Assembly (NCBI GenBank): GCA_900759225.1
Contig: CAAEUM010000099.1
Span: forward strand, 1-7,980
Direction of reading: 5' to 3'
From: Lachnospiraceae bacterium
Lineage (GTDB): Bacteria > Bacillota > Clostridia > Lachnospirales > Lachnospiraceae
DNA length: 7,980 nt
The notes beneath the pieces were generated by a model. That model was given only the letters and a program-made list of their open reading frames with translations, made no database searches and had not been told where the DNA came from. Position 1 is the stretch's first letter; the number at the start of each line of letters is the position of its first letter. The position numbers and the translations under genes were made by a program. Of this stretch, positions 1 through 6,291 are shown piece by piece.

Positions 1-404
1 AAATGTGTGGCAGTGCTCAGTACCGATTCCATCGGGGAAAGCTTCTCAGAGACAAACTTCGCCACCTGACGCATGGTCTTGCCCTCAATAAATACAGTAA
101 AATCATAAGCCCCGCTCATAAGATATACGGATTCCACCTCACTGTACTGGTAAATACGCTCAGCAATCTTATCAAAGCCCATACCCCGCTGTGGTGTTAC
201 CTTTACCTCGATCAGGGCAACTACCTTTTCCTCGCTGGTATTATCCCAGTTAATAAGGGTGTGGTAGCCGCAGATAATATGCTCCTTTTCCATATCCGCA
301 ATTTCATTGGCTACTGCCACTTCGCTTTCGCCTAATAAAATTGCCAGATCCCTTATGTCGATCCGGCTGTTTTTCTCTATCACCGCAAGAATTTTCTCTC
401 TCAT
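1..404 (-). CDS. Lrp/AsnC-family transcriptional regulator (partial, C-terminus beyond window)
   Basis: The reading frame opens at an ATG at 404 and stays open through the left edge, giving 134 residues. The family is usually about 150-165 residues, so only a short C-terminal piece is missing. Residues 1-50 look like the AsnC winged helix-turn-helix: an opening helix (MREKILAVIEKNSRID), then IRDLAILLGESEVAVANEI as the HTH, then a link reading IICGYHTLINW. Residues about 60-134 look like the RAM/AsnC ligand-binding fold, with VVALIEVKV, a helix, and the hallmark turn VYLMSGAYDFTVFIEG. Such proteins usually bind DNA as dimers or octamers and sense amino acids or related metabolites. The ligand and targets here are unknown. 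A GAAGG-type ribosome binding site precedes the ATG. The gene starts 37 nt after the AIR synthase-like gene with no terminator between, so the two are probably co-transcribed. Confidence 0.88.
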   Translation of the reverse strand, partial: MREKILAVIEKNSRIDIRDLAILLGESEVAVANEIADMEKEHIICGYHTLINWDNTSEEKVVALIEVKVTPQRGMGFDKIAERIYQYSEVESVYLMSGAYDFTVFIEGKTMRQVAKFVSEKLSPMESVLSTATH

Positions 405-441
405 AAACCTTCTTCCGCCTTTCTGCCCTCTTGGGCCTGAT

Positions 442-1083
442 CTATCCCTCTATCAGATCGGGGACTCTGCTTTCATCGAAAGCTGCTTCCGGATCGATCT
501 TGTATATCTCATCCGGCTGGGGCCGCTCCAGAAAACCAGCGCTTTCTGCCCCATGGCTTATATGCCTTGCATCTCCCGAAACAACGCTTCCTATCATTGC
601 TGCCGGTATCCCCTGTGCCCTTAGCTCCTTTACCAGCATACTGCCTCCAAAGGCTGTAAAAACAGCGCAGTTTTGGCAGTAAAGCCTGTAGGGGTTAAGC
701 TCAAACAGCTCGCACACCTCTACCGTCACCTGGCGGATAGGGAAGAGGCGCAGATCCACTTCAATGCCTGCATTAAAAATACCGGATAAATTCCAGAGGG
801 CAGCCAAAATGCCGCCCTCCCCTGCATATTCATAGGATGTAACGGGACAATGCTTTTTAGCGAGCACTGTCTCTAACCAGGCTTTTACATCATAGCCCTC
901 CGGCCTGGAGAGTTCCTGCAAAAAGCCGGGCAGAAAACGCCCGGAAAGCCTGGCTTCTCCTGTCTTTGCCGCTATCCTTGTCCCTGCATAACCGGTATAT
1001 CCGGCCATAATAATATCCTGGCCCACTGTCATAGAGCCATCCCTTTTTTCAAAGCCTCCCGGCCCAGCTCCTGCAGTGCGCAT
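442..1083 (-). CDS. AIR synthase-related protein, C-terminal domain only (HypE/PurM-like)
   Basis: This 213-residue protein resembles the C-terminal (AIRS_C) half of the PurM/HypE/ThiL/SelD superfamily. Visible landmarks are IIMAGYTGYAGTRIAA (about 24-39), the glycine-rich YAGEGGILAALWNL (86-99) in the place of the usual 'D-TxGG-GALxE' segment, IEVDLRLFPIRQVTVEVCELF (107-127) and GIPAAMIGSV (158-167). The roughly 130-150 residue N-terminal ATP-binding AIRS domain is absent, so ordinary ATP-dependent catalysis by this chain alone is doubtful. A C-x-x-C pair (C136, C139) sits where relatives usually have a small Ser/Gly loop. The ATG at 1083 is favoured because it overlaps the VanW stop as TGATG and has a GGGGAGG site 7 nt upstream. 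An internal Met at residue 18 is a less likely start. The substrate is unknown. Family placement is fairly sure; function is not. Confidence 0.8.
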   Translation of the reverse strand: MRTAGAGPGGFEKRDGSMTVGQDIIMAGYTGYAGTRIAAKTGEARLSGRFLPGFLQELSRPEGYDVKAWLETVLAKKHCPVTSYEYAGEGGILAALWNLSGIFNAGIEVDLRLFPIRQVTVEVCELFELNPYRLYCQNCAVFTAFGGSMLVKELRAQGIPAAMIGSVVSGDARHISHGAESAGFLERPQPDEIYKIDPEAAFDESRVPDLIEG

Positions 1084-2546
1084 CAGGCTGCCTCCCCTTC
1101 CGGCTGTGTAAGTGGGGTGATCGTTACTCCCGGACCGCCGTCAACGCCTTCTACCGGACCTGCAGGCGATGTTTCCGGCTCTGACGGAGGGGTTTCCGGA
1201 ACAACCGGAGCCTCCGGCCCTACGCGGTAAATAGCCTTGGATGCATTATATGTATCCTTACTTACAAGGGTACGCTCCTGCTCCTGCCCGTCTACGGTAA
1301 CTACCTTCCAGAGTCTTGACTGAAGGCCTGTATGGGAGGACTGAACCTTTACCCTTGCCCCTGGAGCCAGTGCCGGATCTACGATCACCTGAGGCTCGCC
1401 CGGATCTGTTGTCTTTATCGTTTCCGATACATACTCAACCTTCCGGTTTTCCGGCCTTGTATCCCTGCCGTAAATATTAAAGGTCAGCTGCTTCCCCTTT
1501 GTGTAAGCCTCCACATAGATCGGAGTGTCATAATTATTCTTAACCTTAAGATCCTTTATGGTACCTGCAATGGCTGCGTCCATAGACGGCTTTACATACC
1601 CTACGATCATGGAATGGTTCTGGCGCTGGACAATCTCCAGCTCTGCATAAAGGGCTGCGTCATAAAGGGTCGTTGAAATCTGGCACACACCGCCCCCGAT
1701 ACTGTCTACTACCTTTCCATTTTCATAAGCAGAAGCTGCCTTGTAGCCGTTGGCTGCAGTAAATGGCTGCAGGCACTCATAGCCGGAAAGGACATCCCCC
1801 GGCATCAGGAGATGACCATTCATCTTTCCCGCACCTACATTCAGGTTTGTAGAACGCGCCGCACCGCTGCTGGAAAAATCAGTTGTACAGGTACCCAGTA
1901 GATCCTGTATGGTTGACAGTGCCTCTGCCGTGATCCTTGGCTGCTGCTGTGAGATCACAGCCTGTGCCCTCACCGGCTCCTTAAGCCCCTGTGCAAGGGC
2001 ATCATTTAAGGCTGACAGCGTAGCGTCCACATCCACCGCTTTTCCCACTACCTCCGGGGTGATCGCAAAAGCCCCATCTGACCGCGTAATCGACGCATCC
2101 TGAGGCGCTACATCAACGCCCTGGCACTGGGCAGATACAAAATCTCTTACCTTTTCAGGATCCATCTCTGTTTCCAGAGAAAGATCAACCGGAGTCTCTG
2201 CCAGATCCTTCCGGTTCATATACTGCCTTACAAGGCTTCCCCCTGCATACTGCCCGGCAGCCTCCCGTATCTCATCCCTGTTTTTCCAGGAAAGCCCCAG
2301 CACTTCTGCTGTAGTCTCCACATCCTGACCGTCTACTTCCAGGGTAACCGTTTGTCCTGCCATACTGTCAACATAAGCCTGAAGCATTTCCTCTGCTTCC
2401 TCCAGGGTCTTACCCTCCAGGCTCTGGCCGTCTGCTGACAGGCCCTGGGGCAAAACCGGGGCAGCCTGTACTGAAAAAGGCGCCAACCATAAAAAGAAGG
2501 CTGCCGCGCAGGCAGTAAACCCGGTATTCCACATCAATTTTCTCAT
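1083..2546 (-). CDS. VanW family secreted protein with PG-binding-like and G5-like domains
   Basis: A 487-residue exported protein. Residues 1-28 form a signal peptide: MRKLMW, then a hydrophobic stretch, then SVQA before APV, a plausible signal peptidase I site. Residues about 35-205 resemble one or two copies of the peptidoglycan-binding-like domain found upstream of VanW (PG_binding_4 type), with GKTLEEAEEMLQAYV and a second copy around 129-200. The VanW domain spans about 230-360 and has its typical motifs: LNVGAGKMNGHLLMPGD, the glycine-rich GGGVCQISTTLYDAAL (284-299, Cys288) and RQNHSMIVGYV. Residues 366-442 look like a G5 domain, and the end is a Pro/Glu-rich tail. VanW occurs in some vancomycin-resistance clusters, but its biochemical role is unresolved, and this context gives no sign of a resistance operon. 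The ATG at 2546 follows AAAGAGGAG. The stop overlaps the next start by one base. Confidence 0.92.
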   Translation of the reverse strand: MRKLMWNTGFTACAAAFFLWLAPFSVQAAPVLPQGLSADGQSLEGKTLEEAEEMLQAYVDSMAGQTVTLEVDGQDVETTAEVLGLSWKNRDEIREAAGQYAGGSLVRQYMNRKDLAETPVDLSLETEMDPEKVRDFVSAQCQGVDVAPQDASITRSDGAFAITPEVVGKAVDVDATLSALNDALAQGLKEPVRAQAVISQQQPRITAEALSTIQDLLGTCTTDFSSSGAARSTNLNVGAGKMNGHLLMPGDVLSGYECLQPFTAANGYKAASAYENGKVVDSIGGGVCQISTTLYDAALYAELEIVQRQNHSMIVGYVKPSMDAAIAGTIKDLKVKNNYDTPIYVEAYTKGKQLTFNIYGRDTRPENRKVEYVSETIKTTDPGEPQVIVDPALAPGARVKVQSSHTGLQSRLWKVVTVDGQEQERTLVSKDTYNASKAIYRVGPEAPVVPETPPSEPETSPAGPVEGVDGGPGVTITPLTQPEGEAA

Positions 2547-2564
2547 AAACTCTCCTCTTTAAGT

Positions 2565-2675
2565 CTAGTACATCAATGCACTGAGAACCATAGGAACAAT
2601 CATTGCCAGAACCAGGATCAGCACGATCACAGCTGAGACAATTTTCTTTACCTTATTGTTTTTTAAATTCATCAT
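2565..2675 (-). CDS. small single-pass membrane protein (36 aa)
   Basis: A short reading frame begins at a double ATG (2675 and 2672) and ends with TAG at 2565-2567, 18 nt before the VanW start. The product begins MMNLKNNKVKK, which is basic and Asn-rich, and continues with one hydrophobic helix (about residues 12-34, IVSAVIVLILVLAMIVPMV and on) ending in LMY. The positive N-terminus suggests that it stays in the cytoplasm with the helix in the membrane. An AGAGG ribosome binding site lies 10 nt before the first ATG. Clean composition, a good site and tight spacing to a secreted-protein gene argue that it is real. I do not recognise the family with certainty. It could be a small partner of VanW or an independent membrane peptide. 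Toxin function cannot be excluded, but no antitoxin-like antisense element is seen. Confidence 0.72.
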   Translation of the reverse strand: MMNLKNNKVKKIVSAVIVLILVLAMIVPMVLSALMY

Positions 2676-2702
2676 TGTACATTCGCCTCTTTAATAAGCT
2701 TA

Positions 2703-2726
2703 GCGAAACGCCCTGCAGGGGTTCGC
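2703..2726 (-). promoter_or_regulatory. GC-rich hairpin in the leader of the small-protein/VanW unit
   Basis: The sequence has GCGAA and TTCGC outer arms around a CCCTGCAGGG palindrome, with small bulges between the two stems. In the transcript it would form a hairpin ending about 27 nt before the small-protein ATG. No U-tract follows, so it does not look like a terminator. It could stabilise the 5' end of a processed message or act as a binding site. Function is unknown, and no convincing -10 element was found in the gap. Confidence 0.35.
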
Positions 2727-2747
2727 AGGTTGATCATGTGCATCGTC

Positions 2748-2777
2748 AAATGAAAATGCCGGCCTATTTAAACCGGC
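2748..2777 (-). terminator. probable intrinsic terminator overlapping the exonuclease stop codon
   Basis: Read on the minus strand, GCCGGTTT and AGGCCGGC can pair as an 8-bp stem (two G-U pairs) with an AAAT loop, followed by ATTTTCATTT. The TAA stop of the exonuclease lies inside the hairpin. The interrupted T-tract makes it weaker than the terminator near 5850, so read-through into the small-protein and VanW genes is likely. Confidence 0.5.
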
Positions 2778-3478
2778 TTTCCATATTGAAGGATCAGCTT
2801 GTCGATCAGCCTGGAAGCATCGCTTCTGCTTAAGCTGTCCAGATGCACAGTTATATCTATTCTATGACATTTTATCAAATCCTGCAAGTATTGTTTTTGT
2901 CTTTTTGTAGCCGGCTGACGGCGTTTTGCGCTGTAGGAAAGGGGCTTTGGGAGAAAGCTTTCCGGGCATTCATTTCCATAAATTTCCATCAGTTTCTGAT
3001 ACAGCAGATGGGCCGACTGGGCATCCGCCTCTGCCCGATGGGCCAGCGGCTGAGGTATCCTGTAATAGGCGCAGGCATTGGAAAGACAGCGTTTTTCCTC
3101 TGCCGGCATAAACTTGCGGCACAGCTTCAGCGTATCAATCGCCTCCCCCTCAAAGGGGATTTTCAGGTCTATGGCTGCCTGCTTTAAAAAGCTGTAATCA
3201 AATGTAACATTGTGGCCCAGCAGCGGCAGGCCGTTGCAAAATGACAGCGCCTCCTCTGCAATCTCCTGCATGGACGGAGCCTCCCTCACCATATCATCCG
3301 TAATTCCTGTAAGCTGGGTAATGCGCTCCTCCAGAGGTTTTCCCGGATTTACCAGGCTCACAAACCGCCCTGTGACCTGGCCCTCCTCCACTCTTAAGGC
3401 CGCAATTTCCGTTATAAATTCTGATTTGGGATTCAGCCCTGTTGTTTCCAGGTCAAGGGCTATGTAGCTGTTTATCAT
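2768..3478 (-). CDS. DEDDh 3'-5' exonuclease (DnaQ/PolC epsilon-like) with extra C-terminal domain
   Basis: A 236-residue protein with all motifs of an active DEDDh exonuclease: ExoI ALDLETTG (Asp9, Glu11), ExoII LGHNVTFDYSFL (Asp94) and ExoIII HRAEADA (His147, Asp152). These residues bind two metal ions and remove nucleotides from 3' ends of DNA or RNA. The sequence between motifs, such as PLEERITQLTGITDDMV, is typical of the DNA polymerase III epsilon / PolC proofreading family. Residues 1-170 complete that fold. Residues about 184-236 form a small extra helical domain with TKRQKQYLQDLI and LSRSDASRLIDKLI. The protein is too short to be a polymerase, so it is a stand-alone nuclease for repair or RNA processing. 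The ATG at 3478 has AGGAGG 6 nt upstream and overlaps the radical SAM stop as ATGA, implying translational coupling. Confidence 0.9.
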   Translation of the reverse strand: MINSYIALDLETTGLNPKSEFITEIAALRVEEGQVTGRFVSLVNPGKPLEERITQLTGITDDMVREAPSMQEIAEEALSFCNGLPLLGHNVTFDYSFLKQAAIDLKIPFEGEAIDTLKLCRKFMPAEEKRCLSNACAYYRIPQPLAHRAEADAQSAHLLYQKLMEIYGNECPESFLPKPLSYSAKRRQPATKRQKQYLQDLIKCHRIDITVHLDSLSRSDASRLIDKLILQYGKPV

Positions 3479-5295
3479 GAACTTCCTCCTGATCTTTCTG
3501 TCTGTGTTTCTGCAAAGTAACCCTCCAGCCGGATCGTCCTGGCATTTCCTGTAAGGAGGCTCCGGCTCCTGTAATCAAAAATAACAAGGCTTCCGTCTGC
3601 CATGGCTTCCCCATGGGCCATGTTGGCCATCTGCCTGGAATCGCAGCCCTTATAGGCTAAAAGATAGCGGGGTTCCCGTTCCTCCCTGCGGAAAAACTCC
3701 TTTATCTTTTCCTTATAGGGCGACTGGTCCCTGGAAAAGGAGGGGCGGCTTTTTACATTTTCCCTTAAGTACAGATCATACATAAGCAGATCCCGGTACT
3801 GCTCTGTCTGTGCCGCCAGCTCAGCCTGTCTGTAATTGTCCCTTAAAATATCCTCTATAAGCTTCCAGAGGATCTCATACCTTGCAAGGCGGCTGTGGCT
3901 TATCATAGAAAAGCCCTGCTCCTCATAAAAGCCTGCCAGCGAACAAAACATTTCATAGGGGGAAGGAAATTCCTTCAGAAGCCGCTTTAAGGAAGCCGTA
4001 AACTGTCCGCTGTTATAGTAAATCTCCACCATCTGTTCCACTGCCTTCAGCTCCATCACATCTTCATAGGAAAGCCACCTGGTGGAAAATACCTCATAAG
4101 GCGGGTTTGAGGAGCCCACGATCCCCCAGCTGTCTGCCATCTCCCCCATATAAGAGCCCTTTAACAGCTTTAAAAAGCCAAGCTGAAGCTGCTCCGGCTC
4201 CATGGAAAACACATCATTAAAAGATCTTCGGAAGCTGTCCATCCCCTCAAAGGGAAGGCCGGCAATAAGATCAAGATGCTGGTGGATATTTTGGCTGCTG
4301 TTAATGCGCGATGCAACACTGCGGATCTTTTCAATGTCCGTTTTCCTCCGGATCGCATCCAGAGTCTGCATATTGGTAGACTGAACCCCGATCTCCAGCT
4401 GTACAAGGCCAGGCCGCATGGTGGAAAGCAGGCCAAGCTCCTCCTCATCCAGAAGGTCCGCCGCGATCTCAAAATGGAAGTTAGTGATCTGATTGTCATT
4501 GTCCCGGATAAACCGCCAGATTTCCATGGTGTGGCTCTTTTTGCAGTTAAAGGTTCTGTCCACAAATTTCACCTGGGGCACACCGGCCTTTAAAAAGAAT
4601 AAAAGCTCCTTCTTTACCAGCTCCAGACTCCTGAAGCGCACCGTCTTATCAATAGAGGAAAGGCAGTAAGCGCAGGAAAAGGGGCAGCCCCGGCTGCTCT
4701 CATAATAAATAATGCGGTGCTCCAGTGTCTTCATGTCCATGGAAGCATAGGAAAAGGGAAGCTCATCCATCGAAAGCAGCGGCCTAGGGGCAGTGCGGAT
4801 AAAGGCTGTACCGGGAGCAGCTGCCGCACCAGGCTTTTCGCCCCTTCCTCTGTACACAATTCCGGGAATCCGGCTTAATGAGCCCTGACTTCCCGCTTCA
4901 TACCACCCGAGAAGCTCTGCAAAGGTTTCCTCCCCTTCCCCCGTCATGACACCGTCCACAGCCGGAAATTCCTCCAGCATCTGCTCTGCATTGTAGGACA
5001 CCTCCGGTCCTCCAAGCCAGATATGTACACCCGGAAGGATTTTTTTTATATCCAGAAGCAGTGCCCTGATACAGCTTATATTCCAGATATAACAGGAAAA
5101 CCCGATCATATCGGGTCTTTTCTTTGCAATCTCCTGTAAAATTGTCTCATTCTGATGGTTAATGGTGTATTCTGCAAGCTCAATGGAAACCGCAGTCTCC
5201 GGCCCCAGCTTTTTTTCAGCATAGGCCTTCAGGCTGTAAATGCCCAGATTTGAATGAATATATTTGGCATTGACTGCCGCCAGAAGCACTTTCAT
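3475..5295 (-). CDS. B12-binding-domain radical SAM protein (DUF4080-type C-terminus)
   Basis: The ATG at 5295 gives 606 residues. It follows the deaminase stop by one base and has GAGG 6 nt upstream. An in-frame start 18 nt earlier would overlap the deaminase and is less likely. Residues 1-140 resemble a cobalamin-binding Rossmann domain, with MKVLLAAVNAKYIHSNLG, PDMIGFSCYIWNI and WLGGPEVSYN, then DGVMTGEGEETFAELL. Residues about 195-400 are the radical SAM barrel with CxxxCxxC at Cys204, Cys208 and Cys211 for the [4Fe-4S] cluster, and LEIGVQSTN plus DLIAGLPFEG further on. Residues about 410-606 match the style of the DUF4080 C-terminal region. The usual DxHxxG cobalamin motif is not present. 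The substrate is unknown; methyl transfer or a radical rearrangement are the usual outcomes. Coupling to a deaminase and an exonuclease hints at nucleic acid or nucleotide metabolism, which is inference. Confidence 0.9.
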   Translation of the reverse strand: MKVLLAAVNAKYIHSNLGIYSLKAYAEKKLGPETAVSIELAEYTINHQNETILQEIAKKRPDMIGFSCYIWNISCIRALLLDIKKILPGVHIWLGGPEVSYNAEQMLEEFPAVDGVMTGEGEETFAELLGWYEAGSQGSLSRIPGIVYRGRGEKPGAAAAPGTAFIRTAPRPLLSMDELPFSYASMDMKTLEHRIIYYESSRGCPFSCAYCLSSIDKTVRFRSLELVKKELLFFLKAGVPQVKFVDRTFNCKKSHTMEIWRFIRDNDNQITNFHFEIAADLLDEEELGLLSTMRPGLVQLEIGVQSTNMQTLDAIRRKTDIEKIRSVASRINSSQNIHQHLDLIAGLPFEGMDSFRRSFNDVFSMEPEQLQLGFLKLLKGSYMGEMADSWGIVGSSNPPYEVFSTRWLSYEDVMELKAVEQMVEIYYNSGQFTASLKRLLKEFPSPYEMFCSLAGFYEEQGFSMISHSRLARYEILWKLIEDILRDNYRQAELAAQTEQYRDLLMYDLYLRENVKSRPSFSRDQSPYKEKIKEFFRREEREPRYLLAYKGCDSRQMANMAHGEAMADGSLVIFDYRSRSLLTGNARTIRLEGYFAETQTERSGGSS

Positions 5296-5296
5296 C

Positions 5297-5791
5297 TTAC
5301 ACCTCAATCTCAATCCTTCGCCCTGTAGGCTGGTACTGGTAATAACGGACCCCTGATGCGTTCAGCATGCGTTTGGAAGCCCGCACTGCCGCTGTATCCG
5401 CATACTTATCCTCTGCATATACGATCGTCTTGATGCCGCACTGGATAATTGCCTTTGCACACTCATTGCAGGGGAACAGAGTGACATAGATCTTACAGCC
5501 CTCCAGGCTCCCTCCCCGGTAGTTTAAGATCGCATTCAGCTCGCTGTGAGTGGAATAGAAATACTTGGCATTGTAGGGGTCATCCTCCTGATGCTCTTTC
5601 CCCCAGGGGAACTCATCATCGGAGCAGCCCTTTGGGAAGCCGTTATACCCCATGGACAGTATCTTATTGTCCTGGCTTACAATACAGGCTCCTACCTGTG
5701 TTCCCGGGTCCTTGGAACGCTTTCCCGACAGGATTGCAACTCCCATAAAATATTCATCCCAGGTAATATAATCTGAACGCTTTGATGTCAT
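5297..5791 (-). CDS. deoxycytidylate (dCMP) deaminase family protein, zinc-dependent
   Basis: The start at 5791 gives 164 residues beginning MTSKRSDYITWDEYF. It is preferred over an upstream in-frame start at 5869 because AAGGAGGAG sits 6 nt before it and the upstream extension would cross the promoter and terminator. The protein has the cytidine/deoxycytidylate deaminase zinc site: His82 and catalytic Glu84 in THSELNAIL, and Cys108 and Cys111 in PCNECAK. KRSKDPGTQVGACIV and GYNGFPKGCSDDEFPW are typical of dCMP deaminases and the ComEB group. The reaction would be dCMP to dUMP plus ammonia, feeding thymidylate synthesis in the cytoplasm. Length fits the family (about 150-190). No competence genes lie beside it, so a comEB name is not given. 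It is the first gene of its transcription unit. Confidence 0.92.
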   Translation of the reverse strand: MTSKRSDYITWDEYFMGVAILSGKRSKDPGTQVGACIVSQDNKILSMGYNGFPKGCSDDEFPWGKEHQEDDPYNAKYFYSTHSELNAILNYRGGSLEGCKIYVTLFPCNECAKAIIQCGIKTIVYAEDKYADTAAVRASKRMLNASGVRYYQYQPTGRRIEIEV

Positions 5792-5797
5792 GCTTGG

Positions 5798-5806
5798 CTC
5801 CTCCTT
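5798..5806 (-). promoter_or_regulatory. ribosome binding site of the deaminase gene
   Basis: AAGGAGGAG on the minus strand, 6 nt before the ATG at 5791. Its near-perfect match to the anti-Shine-Dalgarno sequence decides the start against the longer upstream reading frame. Confidence 0.85.
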
Positions 5807-5817
5807 CACTTTTCCCC

Positions 5818-5826
5818 AGTATAGCA
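5818..5826 (-). promoter_or_regulatory. extended -10 promoter for the deaminase operon
   Basis: TGCTATACT on the minus strand is a TGn plus TATACT extended -10 element. At 17-bp spacing the -35 hexamer would be TTTTCC, which is poor and lies inside the terminator stem, so the promoter would rest on the extended -10. Transcription would begin near 5811, leaving a leader of about 20 nt before the ATG. Confidence 0.6.
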
Positions 5827-5827
5827 C

Positions 5828-5875
5828 AAAAAAGCATGCCGGAAAAGCCATCGAAATAGATTCCGGCACGCTTTT
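5828..5875 (-). terminator. strong Rho-independent terminator after the oxidoreductase operon
   Basis: On the minus strand AAAAGCGTGCCGGAA pairs with TTCCGGCATGCTTTT as a 15-bp stem with one G-U pair and a 16-nt loop, and a run of six T ends at 5828. It stands 35 nt beyond the DUF1667 stop. The plus strand also ends the stem with TTTT, so it may work in both directions. Confidence 0.92.
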
Positions 5876-5910
5876 ATAATTCGCGATTCAATCATTCAGC
5901 CATCCTGCCT

Positions 5911-6291
5911 TTATTTTACAGCAAGCACATCCTTTGTAACGATCACATCTGAATCATAGCCCAGGATCCCTTTTATCACCACATCCCCCGTCATCACCGG
6001 GGCAGTGAGCCTGCATCTGCGTATTTCCGCCATTGCGTCAAAGATACGCTCCTTAGGAATTGGATCTGTAAGGCGCACGCTGACAAGGGGAAGCTCCCCT
6101 CCTTTTACAAGCACTGAGGTGGCAATATTCCGCATGGGATCAGTAAGCTCCTGCTCTACATAAGCCTTTCCCCTTGGACAGGCCGCCCCCTCCACAGATA
6201 CAATGGTTTTTGTCCCGTCTGCATGCTCCTCAAGCTCAGCCGTTATCTCGCATCCATTTGGGCAGATGATACAGGTAAATTCTCTTAACAT
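5911..6291 (-). CDS. DUF1667 domain protein, probable small iron-sulfur subunit
   Basis: A 126-residue protein of the DUF1667 family. The N-terminus carries Cys7, Cys10, Cys14 and Cys38 in the order CxxCxxxC-x23-C, with CPNGCEI and GAACPRGKAYVEQE around them. This layout resembles the [4Fe-4S] motif at the start of molybdopterin oxidoreductases, but there is no molybdopterin domain. The remainder, with NIATSVLVKGGELPLVSVRLTDPIPK and MTGDVVIKGILG, is the rest of the family domain. It overlaps the FAD oxidoreductase gene by 7 nt and has GGAGGTG 8 nt before its ATG. In such clusters it sits last behind a GlpA-like and an FAD/NAD oxidoreductase, and it is inferred to carry electrons for them, perhaps in the role of GlpC. 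There is no membrane segment. Cluster binding is inferred from the cysteines only. Confidence 0.88.
   Translation of the reverse strand: MLREFTCIICPNGCEITAELEEHADGTKTIVSVEGAACPRGKAYVEQELTDPMRNIATSVLVKGGELPLVSVRLTDPIPKERIFDAMAEIRRCRLTAPVMTGDVVIKGILGYDSDVIVTKDVLAVK

Noticed and set aside
3..335. 110-residue plus-strand reading frame
   Set aside because: It lies opposite the Lrp/AsnC gene, whose minus-strand frame has clear family motifs; no recognisable protein features.
425..463. Small inverted repeats between the AIR synthase-like gene and the Lrp gene (CTGAT/ATCAG and GCCC/GGGC)
   Set aside because: Stems are only 4-5 bp and no T-run follows; not enough for a terminator or operator call.
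1083..2546. Vancomycin-resistance function for the VanW protein
   Set aside because: No vanR/S/H/A/X-type genes nearby; VanW with PG-binding-like and G5-like domains is widespread in non-resistant Firmicutes.
4170..4565. 131-residue minus-strand frame inside the radical SAM gene
   Set aside because: It is an alternative frame of the barrel-coding region, Trp/Arg/Ser-rich and without motifs or ribosome binding site.
5296..5313. Earlier start for the radical SAM protein adding MRLRCK
   Set aside because: It would overlap the deaminase end by 17 nt, while the next Met begins the conserved MKVLL strand with a well-placed ribosome binding site.
5792..5869. 26-residue N-terminal extension of the deaminase
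   Set aside because: It would start inside the terminator and before the promoter's expected transcription start, and a strong ribosome binding site marks the shorter start.
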